Shown piece after piece: positions 42,609 to 50,462 of a stretch of 64,000 nucleotides of DNA. A model generated the notes under the pieces. It ran no database searches. It had not been told where the DNA came from and saw only the letters and a list, made by a program, of their open reading frames with translations. The DNA lies in assembly GCA_023457355.1 (NCBI GenBank), contig JAEWLW010000038.1:62001-126000 (forward strand). Reading direction: 5' to 3'. Both the position numbers and the translations under genes were made by a program. Each line of letters starts with the position of its first letter. Position 1 is the first letter of the stretch. The stretch is from Bacillota bacterium (GTDB taxonomy: Bacteria; Bacillota; Clostridia; Oscillospirales; Ruminococcaceae).

Positions 42609-43613
42609 ATGAAAAAGATATTATTAGGAATACTGGCTGCCGCAGTGGCAGTCTTCCCTCTTGCAGGCTGCGGCAGCACCGCGTCATCCGCAGCGCAACC
42701 GGTTGTGCCCTCAGCCTCGTCCGCGCAGAGCGAAAGCCGCCTGAAGATTGTCACCACCATTTTCCCGCAGTATGATTTCGCGCGTGAAATTACCGGCGGC
42801 AAGGCCGACGTGACCATACTGCTGCCGCCCGGTGCCGAAAGCCACACCTACGAACCCGCACCGCAGGATATTATCGCCATACAAAACGCCGACCTTTTTG
42901 TTTTTGTCGGCGGAGAAGGCGATGTGTGGATCGACGATATTCTCGATTCAATGGGGGACAAGGCGCCCCAGACCTTAAAGCTGATGGATTGCGTCACCAC
43001 GGTGGAAGAAGAGCTGGTGGAGGGCATGGAAAGCGAGCATGAGGATGAGGATGAAGACCACGGCGAGGATGCAGATGAAGAGGTGGAGTATGACGAACAC
43101 GTCTGGACTTCGCCCGCAAACGCCATCCAGATTGTGCGCAGCATGACCGAAACCATTTCGGCGCAGGATGCCGCCAATGCCGAAGCTTATGCAAAAAACG
43201 CCGACGCTTATATCCAAAAGCTCACCGCGCTCGATCAGGATTTTGCCGAGGTGGTAAAAACCGCGGCGCGCAAAACCATCATTGTGGGCGACCGCTTCCC
43301 CTTCCGCTATTTCGCAGATGAGTTCGGCCTGGATTACTACGCCGCCTTTGCAGGGTGCAGCAGCGAAACCGAAGCCAGCGCGGCAACGGTTGCCTTCCTC
43401 ACCGATAAGGTCAGGGCCGAAAATATCCCCGCCGTGCTGTATATCGAATTTTCAAACCACAAAATTGCCGATTCCATCGCCGAAGCAACCGGCGCCAAAA
43501 CGCTGCTGCTGCATTCCTGCCACAACGTTTCAAAGGCCGAAATGCAATCCGGCGCGAGCTATTTAAGCCTGATGCAGGCAAATGTCAAGACGCTCCGGCA
43601 AGCGCTTAACTGA
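42609..43613 (+). CDS. Zinc ABC transporter substrate-binding lipoprotein (ZnuA-like)
   Basis: 334 residues. It has a lipoprotein signal with lipobox LAGC (C21) and a cluster A-I (metal-binding SBP) fold. H79 in ESHTYEP is the first ligand. An acidic/His insert at about 142-163 (EHEDEDEDHGED) is typical of zinc-type proteins, and DEHVW gives H164. The third usual ligand region reads GDRFPFRYFADEF with Arg in place of the expected His. The late HSCHNVS is typical of clostridial members. Start 42609 with TTTGGAGG. No ABC permease or ATPase follows. Confidence 0.9.
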   Translation: MKKILLGILAAAVAVFPLAGCGSTASSAAQPVVPSASSAQSESRLKIVTTIFPQYDFAREITGGKADVTILLPPGAESHTYEPAPQDIIAIQNADLFVFVGGEGDVWIDDILDSMGDKAPQTLKLMDCVTTVEEELVEGMESEHEDEDEDHGEDADEEVEYDEHVWTSPANAIQIVRSMTETISAQDAANAEAYAKNADAYIQKLTALDQDFAEVVKTAARKTIIVGDRFPFRYFADEFGLDYYAAFAGCSSETEASAATVAFLTDKVRAENIPAVLYIEFSNHKIADSIAEATGAKTLLLHSCHNVSKAEMQSGASYLSLMQANVKTLRQALN

Positions 43614-43714
43614 CGTTCCAGCCCGGCTAGTCCACTTTTAAATCCGTTCGACAAAATCCCCCATAAAAAAGAAGCGCCCTGCGGTATAGTAAAGCTGTAT
43701 CGGGGGTGCTTTTT

Positions 43715-44068
43715 ATGAGTAACGTCATCCTGAAACGGCTGCTGTGCGGCCTGTTGGTAATAGCGCTGGCGTTTTTGCTGCTGGTTGGATGCGGCTCAAG
43801 AAAACAAGACCCCCTGCGCGCGCCGCTTTCCACCGGCGCAGCTTTCACCCCCGCTTCAATGCCGGCCGGCGCCTGGAGCCCTGCCGCCGCGGATGATGCG
43901 GACACACCGGCAGACGAAGTGCGGCACGTCATCGTCTACGTCACTGAAACCGGCGGCAAATACCATTGCAGCGGCTGCTCCTATCTGGCCCAAAGCTGCA
44001 TCCCCATCGCGCTGAAAACCGCCCGGCAACGGTATGGCCCCTGCTCAAAATGCTGCCCGCCAACATAG
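43715..44068 (+). CDS. Small lipoprotein with C-terminal Cys/His motif
   Basis: 117 residues. Signal sequence with lipobox LVGC (C about 26), a Pro/Ala-rich low-complexity spacer, and a C-terminal module VYVTETGGKYHCSGCSYLAQSCIPIALKTARQRYGPCSKCCPP (written here in outline: YH-x-SGC-x-YL ... IP-x-xL-x-xA ... PC-x-x-C). The same module is found at the end of secreted nucleases and ComEC-like MBL proteins and looks like a small metal-binding knuckle. GGGGGTG precedes the ATG. It follows the ZnuA gene with a 100-nt gap. Confidence 0.75.
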   Translation: MSNVILKRLLCGLLVIALAFLLLVGCGSRKQDPLRAPLSTGAAFTPASMPAGAWSPAAADDADTPADEVRHVIVYVTETGGKYHCSGCSYLAQSCIPIALKTARQRYGPCSKCCPPT

Positions 44069-44233
44069 CGTCAAACCAATTGAAAACCGGGCCGTCTGGG
44101 CGGTCTGTTTTGCGCCTGACTGCGCTGCCGTCCTTGCCGGTCACAAAATACCCCCGCCAACTCCGTTCCACTTTCTTATTGGTTTGACTGCAGTTTTCAT
44201 TTGCTACACATCTTCACCCTTCCCTATCCATAG

Positions 44234-44276
44234 CTATTAAGGGCGCCGTTGTCAAAAGCAGCGGCGCCCTTAATAG
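44234..44276. terminator. 15-bp hairpin
   Basis: CTATTAAGGGCGCCG (44234-44248) pairs with CGGCGCCCTTAATAG (44262-44276), 13-nt loop. It lies in the 350-nt gap after the lipoprotein gene and is probably its terminator, though the T-run is short. The rest of 44069-44418 shows nothing I can assign. Confidence 0.6.
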
Positions 44277-44418
44277 TGTACTGGAACAAATGGCGTTGTT
44301 TCTCTGGCGGCGGCATTCGCCGCACCGCAAAAATTTGCGCCATCAGTCAAACGTTTGACGATAAAGCTTTACATTTAAAACCCCGGAAGCGCGTTTGCCA
44401 ATGCCGATCAAACGGCAT

Positions 44419-44631
44419 TCACCGTTTGAATTTTGACTTGACGAACAGTATCAGTAACATGACCAAAAAGCAGGTGACAAAGCCCGTGGCAAAGTTCATG
44501 AGCACATGTAGCGCCAACGGCGGATAGGAACTGTTGTAACGCCATGAATTAAATAGCCGCGGCAACAGCGTCCCGCCGACGGTCACGCCAAAGCTAACCC
44601 AAAAAGCCCGTTGGAATGCCTGTTTAATCAA
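44419..44631 (-). CDS. Small two-helix membrane protein downstream of sdaAA
   Basis: 70 residues: MIKQAFQRAFWVSFGVTVGG, a Pro/Tyr-rich loop, then FATGFVTCFLVMLLILFV and a basic tail KSKFKR. I do not recognise the family. A TTG start at 44631 is chosen because AAAGGGG, located at the end of sdaAA, is 8 nt upstream; a GTG at 44640 would overlap that site. Its position 18 nt after sdaAA suggests it belongs to the serine dehydratase operon. Confidence 0.5.
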   Translation of the reverse strand: MIKQAFQRAFWVSFGVTVGGTLLPRLFNSWRYNSSYPPLALHVLMNFATGFVTCFLVMLLILFVKSKFKR

Positions 44632-44649
44632 AGCTGTCACCCCTTTGGA

Positions 44650-45528
44650 TTATCCCTGCTGCTCCAGAAGCTGCCGGGCAAGTTCCTTGGCCGCATCGGT
44701 TGCGGCAATGCCGCCCATCGCCGTTTCACGCAGCTGCATCGGCAGCATGCGGCCAACATGATACATCGCATCCACCACCTGGTCGGGCGGGATGACGCTG
44801 GTCATGCCCGCCAGCGCCAGATCGGCCGAAAGCAGCGCATTGACCGTCTGAGAAGCGTTGCGTTGGGCACAGGGCACCTGAACCAGACCCGCGACGGGGT
44901 CGCACACCAGCCCCATCGAATTCATCAGGGTAAAACAAACGGCATCCAGCGCCTGCCGGGGGCTGCCGCCCGCCAGCTCCACCGCCGCGGCAGCCGCCAT
45001 TGCCGCGGCAACGCCGCACTCGGCCTGGCATCCGCCCTCCGCCCCGGCAACGGTGGCATTCTTCATGATGATGGCGCCCACGCCCGAAGCGGTAAGCAGC
45101 CCGCACAGCGTTTGCCGCTGGGAAAGCGACAGCGCCTCCTTAAGCGTGAGCAGCACCGCAGGCACAATGCCGCAGGCGCCCGCGGTGGGGGCCGCACAGA
45201 TTTTGCCCATGGCGGCGTTAACCTCGCTGCACGAAAGCGCGTAGGCCATCGCTTTATTCACCAGCGCCCCGCACAGCCCGCCGTTTTGCTCGGCGTAACG
45301 GTTCTGCGGCGCACTGATGCCCGAAACCAGCCCCAGCACCGTCGGCATGGGGACCTTCAGCGCCCGGTGCGCCGAAGCTTCCATGACGTCATAGCGCTGC
45401 TGAAGCAGTTCAAAAATCTCGTCCTCCGTTTTATCAATCAGCTTTTTCTCATTTTCTAAAACAATCCGCCAAAGCGGCACGCCGCTTTTTTCCGCCAGGT
45501 TCAGCAGCCCTTCAAAATTGCCGTACAA
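44650..45528 (-). CDS. sdaAA: L-serine ammonia-lyase, iron-sulfur type, alpha subunit
   Basis: 292 residues with conserved APTAGACGIVPAVLL, a GCQAECGVAAAMAAAA stretch and CDPVAGLVQVPCAQRN. These include the cysteines that bind the [4Fe-4S] cluster in anaerobic serine dehydratases. With the beta subunit it deaminates L-serine to pyruvate and ammonia. The start is TTG at 45528, placed directly after the TGA of sdaAB with GGGGGAGG upstream. Full length for the split, two-subunit form of the enzyme. Confidence 0.94.
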   Translation of the reverse strand: MYGNFEGLLNLAEKSGVPLWRIVLENEKKLIDKTEDEIFELLQQRYDVMEASAHRALKVPMPTVLGLVSGISAPQNRYAEQNGGLCGALVNKAMAYALSCSEVNAAMGKICAAPTAGACGIVPAVLLTLKEALSLSQRQTLCGLLTASGVGAIIMKNATVAGAEGGCQAECGVAAAMAAAAAVELAGGSPRQALDAVCFTLMNSMGLVCDPVAGLVQVPCAQRNASQTVNALLSADLALAGMTSVIPPDQVVDAMYHVGRMLPMQLRETAMGGIAATDAAKELARQLLEQQG

Positions 45529-46209
45529 TCAGATCGCCTCCCCCTCGCCAAGATTGATTGCGCGCACGCTGAGCACGTTCTCCACCTGGCGCAGCCGTAC
45601 CGCCACCGCGTCGTCAACCGGGCCGTCGGTTTCGATGATACAAAAGGCGGTTTCGCCGCGGGCGTTGCGGCTGACCTTCATGGTGCCAATATTGATGCCG
45701 TTCTCAAAAAGAACGCGCGATACGTCACTGATAACGCCGCGCCGGTCGTTCTGGCTGATAACCAGCGTGCTGGACTGCGCCGAAATATCGGTGAGGAAGC
45801 CGTTTATGGCGCAGATTAAAATCTGCCCGCCGCCAATGGAAGAGCCGATAATCTCCTGTTTGTTGCCGTCCTTCATAAAAAAGGTCATCTTAACAGAGTT
45901 TTCATGCACATTCTGTAGCTCGACGGGGTAAAAATCCCAGGTTAAGCCCGTCTGCTCAGCCAATGCAAAGGCATTTGCAATACGCTCGTCATCCTCCGCA
46001 AAGCCCAATACCCCCGCCACCAGCGCGCGGTCGGTACCATGCCCCGTGTAGGTTTGCGCAAACGAGCCGTGCAGCCCGAACGATACATGCGTAAACGGCC
46101 CCGCAACAATAATGCGCGCGATGCGCGCCAGCCTGGCCGCCCCCGCCGTATGGGAGCTGGAGGGACCAATCATGACCGGGCCCACCGCCTTAAACACGCT
46201 GATATCCAC
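45529..46209 (-). CDS. sdaAB: L-serine ammonia-lyase, iron-sulfur type, beta subunit
   Basis: 226 residues. The opening DISVFKAVGPVMIGPSSSHTAGA is the classic SdaAB start. The C-terminal 75 residues form an ACT domain (STLVISQNDRRGVISDVSRVLFENGINIGTMKV). A GTG start at 46209 is chosen: AGGGGGTG lies upstream, and the shorter start gives the standard N-terminus, whereas an ATG at 46236 lies before that site. Translation is coupled to sdaAA, whose TTG follows the TGA without a gap. Confidence 0.94.
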   Translation of the reverse strand: MDISVFKAVGPVMIGPSSSHTAGAARLARIARIIVAGPFTHVSFGLHGSFAQTYTGHGTDRALVAGVLGFAEDDERIANAFALAEQTGLTWDFYPVELQNVHENSVKMTFFMKDGNKQEIIGSSIGGGQILICAINGFLTDISAQSSTLVISQNDRRGVISDVSRVLFENGINIGTMKVSRNARGETAFCIIETDGPVDDAVAVRLRQVENVLSVRAINLGEGEAI

Positions 46210-46267
46210 AGAAACACCCCCTATTTGACCGGGCATACCGGCCGCCCTTTTCCAGTATGCCCAAAAC

Positions 46268-46903
46268 TTACAACAGTATCGCCATTAGTGCCGGTGTGAG
46301 GTATGTTTCCAGCACGGCCGCCACCGCCAGCAACGGCACAACCACCAGCACCGAAAGCCGCGCTATCTCCGCAAGAAGCGTTAAGAACGTCATTTCGCGC
46401 CGCTTATAGAGAAGCCGGGCGCTGATATCCATGCACAGCGCCACACCCATGGCCGTGCTGACAAGCAGCACCGGTATTTCAAACACGCCGTGCGGCGCAA
46501 TGGACACCACCAGCTCATAAAGGCCGCCGGTTCCAGAGGTGGCCATAATCGCTGAAATCATTCCGATAAGCGACGCATTTAATGCCAGTGCCGCCAGTGG
46601 AATGAAGATAAAGGGCACGACCCCCGTTACAACCGCCATGCCGGATGCGATAAAGTTATTAAAAAACAGCCCTAAAACGCTCAGTTGACCGGATTCGTCC
46701 AGCAAATCCTTTTCGCTGATCAGCTCGGCCAGCTGCGCCATCTGTTTTTCCATCTGGGCAGGGTCGGCGCGGTACTGTGCCGAAAGGGCAAAATGTGTCG
46801 CGACAGCGACAACAAAAAACATCGCCAGCAACAGCAGCATCGGCACCAGCAGCCGTTTTAAAAACGCAAGGGCCCTTTGATATTCATAAACGATGTACGC
46901 CAT
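46268..46903 (-). CDS. Stage II sporulation protein M family (SpoIIM/DUF95)
   Basis: 211 residues with about five membrane helices. FFNNFIASGMAVVTGVVPFIFIPL and the HGVFEIP motif with VLLVSTAMG after it are the diagnostic SpoIIM/DUF95 core. SpoIIM acts with SpoIID and SpoIIP in septal peptidoglycan remodelling during engulfment; other family members are of unknown function, so assignment to sporulation is probable but not certain. GAGGGAT precedes the ATG. Transcribed from its own promoter, upstream of sdaAB. Confidence 0.85.
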   Translation of the reverse strand: MAYIVYEYQRALAFLKRLLVPMLLLLAMFFVVAVATHFALSAQYRADPAQMEKQMAQLAELISEKDLLDESGQLSVLGLFFNNFIASGMAVVTGVVPFIFIPLAALALNASLIGMISAIMATSGTGGLYELVVSIAPHGVFEIPVLLVSTAMGVALCMDISARLLYKRREMTFLTLLAEIARLSVLVVVPLLAVAAVLETYLTPALMAILL

Positions 46904-46938
46904 TTCATCCCTCTTCAGCCCATAATTTCTTACTTGCT

Positions 46939-46967
46939 ATTTTAGCATAACCGCCCAACTTACACAA
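46939..46967 (-). promoter_or_regulatory. Promoter of the spoIIM-like gene
   Basis: Minus-strand -35 TTGTGT (46967-46962), 17-nt spacer, -10 TAAAAT (46944-46939), 35 nt ahead of the ATG. It resembles a vegetative rather than a sporulation sigma-factor promoter. Confidence 0.5.
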
Positions 46968-47227
46968 GCGGGGCGCAAATGACGATAATAGCGCCTGCCG
47001 GCACGCACATTTATTCCCAAAATTCCCCACAATGCTACGATTTACCGCCACATAATTAGACAATATTCCTTTTTTTCAAAATTCGGTAACATTTTATTGA
47101 AAAACATAAAATAACATGCTAATATTATAACAATTAAGGTATGGGGACTTTTTCCATGCCCCCCGGTTGAAATGGGCCGTTGCGGTCATCGGTTAAGATG
47201 GCGCATACAATTATGGAGTTGATGAAA

Positions 47228-47740
47228 ATGCGATTTAACAAAGACGCCATTACGAGGCTGATGCACCAATACCGCGCGCAGTTGCCCGCACGGGAAACTT
47301 TTGAAAACAAGCGCAAAATGATGCTGGAATATATTGCGTTTTATTACGACAATAACAAGGAGCCTCAGACATTGGTGGCACGGCTGCATTATCTTGAGCG
47401 CGGCCGGTTTGTTGCGCGCAATGTGCTGGCGGCTTTGGCGGGCGGCGCAATCAGCGGCGCCGTTATGATGCTTTGCAGTTTTTATTTTGATCCGACCTGG
47501 GTGTTTTTAAGCTGCGCGGTTTATCTGTTGCTCACGGTGATGCTGGCCTATGCCGCCTATGGCATCATTATGCTTTGCATTCGGCGCTTCGCCGACAACG
47601 ACCCTTATTTTACCAATGAGTATGAAACCGGCCGCATCCGCGACATCCTTGGCGAAGCCGTCCATGAAATTGCTCAGATGCGCCTGCAGCTTCATGTAAC
47701 GCCTTCCGTCTGTCTTTTCCCCAGGCAAATCAAGCCCTGA
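47228..47740 (+). CDS. Unrecognised membrane protein with two central helices
   Basis: 170 residues: a charged N-terminal 65 residues (Arg/Lys-rich, coiled), two hydrophobic helices at about 72-92 and 98-122, and a hydrophilic tail. I recognise no family. The start at 47228 is chosen because GGAG lies 9 nt upstream; other ATGs nearby are in frame at 47219 and earlier. Single gene divergent from spoIIM-like. The hairpin at 47953 is its likely terminator. Confidence 0.65.
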   Translation: MRFNKDAITRLMHQYRAQLPARETFENKRKMMLEYIAFYYDNNKEPQTLVARLHYLERGRFVARNVLAALAGGAISGAVMMLCSFYFDPTWVFLSCAVYLLLTVMLAYAAYGIIMLCIRRFADNDPYFTNEYETGRIRDILGEAVHEIAQMRLQLHVTPSVCLFPRQIKP

Positions 47741-47902
47741 GTAATCGCCGCCGATTCATTCAGCGGCACACTTAGCGGCGGGAATTTTGTGCCAAACAAG
47801 GCGCAAAACAACCCTAAAGCGGGCTATGGCTGTTTTGCAACGCGATCCGGTGCAAAATTGGCTGTCGAAAAACCGCGCATCGATTAAGGCCATCAGGGCA
47901 AA

Positions 47903-47925
47903 GGGGCGGCCCAGCACGCCGCCCC
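47903..47925 (+). terminator. Short GC hairpin
   Basis: GGGGCGGC (47903-47910) with GCCGCCCC (47918-47925), 7-nt loop, followed by GTCTTAAC. Possible weak terminator for the preceding gene; a stronger hairpin follows 30 nt on. Confidence 0.4.
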
Positions 47926-47952
47926 CGTCTTAACATATAAATTTACAGTGCC

Positions 47953-48005
47953 GAAAACAGGCGACGGAATTTTCCTCCTCTTCCGTCGCCTGTTTTCTTT
48001 GTGCC
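47953..48005 (+). terminator. 17-bp hairpin terminator
   Basis: GAAAACAGGCGACGGAA (47953-47969) pairs with TTCCGTCGCCTGTTTTC (47981-47997), 11-nt loop, then TTTGTG. A strong structure in the gap between the membrane protein gene and family-A repeat copy 5. Confidence 0.7.
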
Positions 48006-48034
48006 GTACCTTGCCGATGGCACCCGCGTTTGTT

Positions 48035-48192
48035 TATAGTTCAGCAACTCAATGGGCACACGCTTTGCGGTGTATTTTGCGCCGTGCTGCGTCGTTGTCC
48101 TTGGTGGGCGGCAGCCCGCCTGCGTCCTCCGCCTTGTGGGGCTAAAAATATTCTCGCCAATCCTGTACCTGTTCCCGAGTTATTTAACTATA
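48035..48192 (-). repeat. MITE-like repeat, family A, copy 5 (inverted)
   Basis: 158 bp with ends TATAGTT and AACTATA. On the minus strand it reads GATTGGCGAGAATATTTTTA, AAGGCGGAGGACGCAGGCGG, AAGGACAACGACGCAGCACG, then CGCAAAGCGTG, in the same order as the copy at 62033-62187. It is the only copy in reverse orientation, and lies just downstream of the GGGtGRT gene stop. Confidence 0.75.
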
Positions 48193-48217
48193 GGCTCTGC
48201 CGGCCGGCAAAAGCCGA

Positions 48218-49225
48218 TTAATCCTTTTTGTTCAGCGCTTCGCTCACTGCCACGGCGCAGGCAACGGTTGCACCCACCATCGGGTTGTTGCCCATGCCAA
48301 TAAGGCCCATCATGTCCACATGCGCGGGTACCGAAGAGGAACCGGCAAATTGTGCGTCGCCATGCATACGGCCCATCGAGTCGGTCAGGCCGTAAGAAGC
48401 CGGGCCCGCCGCCACGTTGTCGGGGTGCAGCGTTCTGCCCGTGCCGCCCCCCGAAGCCACCGAGAAATAACGTACGCTGTTGGAAAGCGCCCACTTTTTA
48501 TAAGTACCGGCGACCAGATGCTGGAACCGGGTCGGGTTGGTCGAGTTGCCGGTGATCGAAACATCGACGTGCTCAAGCTTCATGATGGCGACGCCCTCCA
48601 GCACCTCGTTGGCGCCATAGCAGCGCACCGCGGCGCGCTCACCGCGGGAGAAAGCCCGCTCCGAGACAATCACGACTTCGTTTTTCGTAAAGTCATATTC
48701 GGTTTGCACATAGGTAAAGCCGTTGATTCGCGCAATAATATAAGCGGCGTCTTTACCAAGGCCGTTGAGAATCACCTTCAGCGGCGTTTTGCGCGCCTTA
48801 TTAGCGGTTTTGGCAATGCCGATGGCGCCCTCCGCCGCGGCAAAGGATTCGTGCCCCGCCAGAAAGCAAAAGCATTTGGTCTCTTCGCGCAGCAACATCG
48901 CGCCCAAGTCGCCATGGCCCTGCCCAACGCCGCGCTCTTCGGCGACAGAGCCGGGCACAGTGAACGCCTGCAGGCCGTTGCCGATCATGCCTGCCGCCTC
49001 AACGGCGCTTTTTGCGCCCTTTTTCAGCGCAATGGCAACGCCGAGCGTGTAGGCCCACACCGCGTTCTCAAATGCGATGGGCTGTACACCCTTAACGATA
49101 AAATCCACGTTGATTCCGTTCTCAAGACAAAGCTCGTTGGCTTCCTCCAGGCTGTTAAAGCCGTTTTCTGCCAGACAGGCATTTATTTTGTCTATCCTGC
49201 GCTCCATTCCCTCAAATTTAACCAT
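48218..49225 (-). CDS. GGGtGRT protein
   Basis: 335 residues with the eponymous VASGGGTGRTLHPDN near residue 255 and a conserved C-terminus MMGLIGMGNNPMVGATVACAVA. This family is found in anaerobes, almost always beside an iron-sulfur scaffold gene, and its function is not established. Conserved SRGERAAVRCYGANEVLEGVAIMKLEHVDVSITGN-type central sequence contains one Cys. The scaffold gene lies 14 nt upstream, so the two form one operon. Confidence 0.9.
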   Translation of the reverse strand: MVKFEGMERRIDKINACLAENGFNSLEEANELCLENGINVDFIVKGVQPIAFENAVWAYTLGVAIALKKGAKSAVEAAGMIGNGLQAFTVPGSVAEERGVGQGHGDLGAMLLREETKCFCFLAGHESFAAAEGAIGIAKTANKARKTPLKVILNGLGKDAAYIIARINGFTYVQTEYDFTKNEVVIVSERAFSRGERAAVRCYGANEVLEGVAIMKLEHVDVSITGNSTNPTRFQHLVAGTYKKWALSNSVRYFSVASGGGTGRTLHPDNVAAGPASYGLTDSMGRMHGDAQFAGSSSVPAHVDMMGLIGMGNNPMVGATVACAVAVSEALNKKD

Positions 49226-49239
49226 GTTGCAGCACCCCC

Positions 49240-49932
49240 TTAGATTTCTCTTGGGTCGATGTAGGAGGCTGCGCCTTCATACCGACCGTAGGTTCCCATG
49301 TTTTTCTCATAGGCCGTCTTTGCGTCCACGCCGTGGCGGATATCCTCAAGCATTTTGCCCACCCGGACAAACTTATAGCCGATGACCTCACGATTTTCAT
49401 CAAGCGCCATCTCAAGAATGTACCCCTCGACCATTTCAAGATACCGCACGCCCTTGGCCCCGGTTGAAAAGATGGTCGCGGTCTGGCTGCGCAGCCCCTT
49501 GCCAAGATCCTCAAGCGAGGCGCCAATCGGCAAGCCGCCCTCGGAAAAGGCTGTTTGCGTGCGTCCATAAACCAGCTGCTTGAAAATCTCGCGCATCGCC
49601 ACATTGATGGCGTCGCACACCAGGTCGGTATTCAGCGCTTCAAGAATGGTTTTTCCGGGCAGAATTTCGCCTGCCATCGCCGCGGAATGGGTCATGCCGG
49701 AGCATCCGATGGTCTCGACCAGCGCCTCCTGAATGATGCCGTCCTTAACGTTTAAGGTCAGCTTGCAGGTGCCCTGCTGCGGCGCGCACCACCCCACGCC
49801 ATGCGAAAGGCCCGAAATATCGGTGATCTCTTTGGCTTTAATCCATTTGCCCTCTTCAGGAATCGGCGCGGGGCCATGACAGTGCAGGCAGCGCACCTGC
49901 TGCATGTGTTCAACTTCGTGCGAATACTGCAA
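49240..49932 (-). CDS. NifU-like iron-sulfur cluster assembly scaffold protein
   Basis: 230 residues. The NifU N-terminal fold is seen in TIGCSGMTHSAAMAGEILPGKTILEALN, with one ligand Cys, and HGVGWCAPQQGTCKLTLNVKDG carries others; an N-terminal RCLHCHGPAP adds a CxxC pair. It differs from plain IscU in length and is the type always paired with GGGtGRT proteins. The start is TTG at 49932, with AAGGAGG 8 nt upstream; the ATG nine codons later has no ribosome site. Confidence 0.88.
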   Translation of the reverse strand: MQYSHEVEHMQQVRCLHCHGPAPIPEEGKWIKAKEITDISGLSHGVGWCAPQQGTCKLTLNVKDGIIQEALVETIGCSGMTHSAAMAGEILPGKTILEALNTDLVCDAINVAMREIFKQLVYGRTQTAFSEGGLPIGASLEDLGKGLRSQTATIFSTGAKGVRYLEMVEGYILEMALDENREVIGYKFVRVGKMLEDIRHGVDAKTAYEKNMGTYGRYEGAASYIDPREI

Positions 49933-49983
49933 TTGATATTCCTCCTTATCGTTACCGTTTGGCAGCGAATATTTTCATGGATA

Positions 49984-50012
49984 ATTATAACACAGCCGTA
50001 CAGCCATCGCAA
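49984..50012 (-). promoter_or_regulatory. Promoter of the scaffold/GGGtGRT operon
   Basis: Minus-strand -35 TTGCGA (50012-50007), 17-nt spacer, -10 TATAAT (49989-49984), about 50 nt before the TTG start. Confidence 0.7.
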
Positions 50013-50049
50013 TGAACCGCTGAACAGTCGTGCTTTGACAGCTTGCAAA

Positions 50050-50070
50050 CTATTTCGATTGTCGAAATAG
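50050..50070. promoter_or_regulatory. 9-bp palindrome upstream of the scaffold operon
   Basis: CTATTTCGA-TTG-TCGAAATAG, perfect dyad, about 38 nt upstream of the -35 on the minus strand. Candidate binding site for an activator or repressor; no family match is claimed. The remaining 50071-50390 is AT-rich with no gene I can support. Confidence 0.5.
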
Positions 50071-50396
50071 CGCTCTTGGCCTATTTTTCAAAAACGCCGG
50101 TGAAATAAGTAATTCCAACATTTTTATTTGTTTTTTAAAGTCATAGCCGCCCTTAAAAAATCGTCAAAATTAACAAGAAATAGCAAGATAATTTTACGGA
50201 ATTCATTTTCACGTAATGGTCAAATATACACACTTCCAAGACAAATCCACTAAAAATTCATCCGGAATCTTTACTCTGTTATACTGCGGATATCTCTATG
50301 TAAAAATCGTTTTTGCATAAATATCGCGCGCCAGGGGTATGCATCACAGCGCCCTGTTCCACTCTGAAAATGTCATTTTGCCTTTTGATGGCCAAT

Positions 50397-50432
50397 GGTT
50401 GCATTGACAACCTTTGACTTCGGTGCTATGCT
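50397..50432 (+). promoter_or_regulatory. Promoter and probable MarR operator of the MATE operon
   Basis: -35 TTGACA (50404-50409), 17-nt spacer, -10 TATGCT (50427-50432). A dyad GGTTG-N6-CAACC (50397-50401 and 50408-50412) overlaps the -35, a position suited to repression by the MarR protein encoded at the end of this operon. Confidence 0.65.
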
Positions 50433-50462
50433 GAAAAGGATATTTGTTGCAGGAAAGGATTT

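Noticed and set aside
48045..48303. Plus-strand open frames opposite the 3' end of the GGGtGRT gene
   Set aside because: They run through the inverted family-A repeat and the antisense of a solid gene, without ribosome sites.
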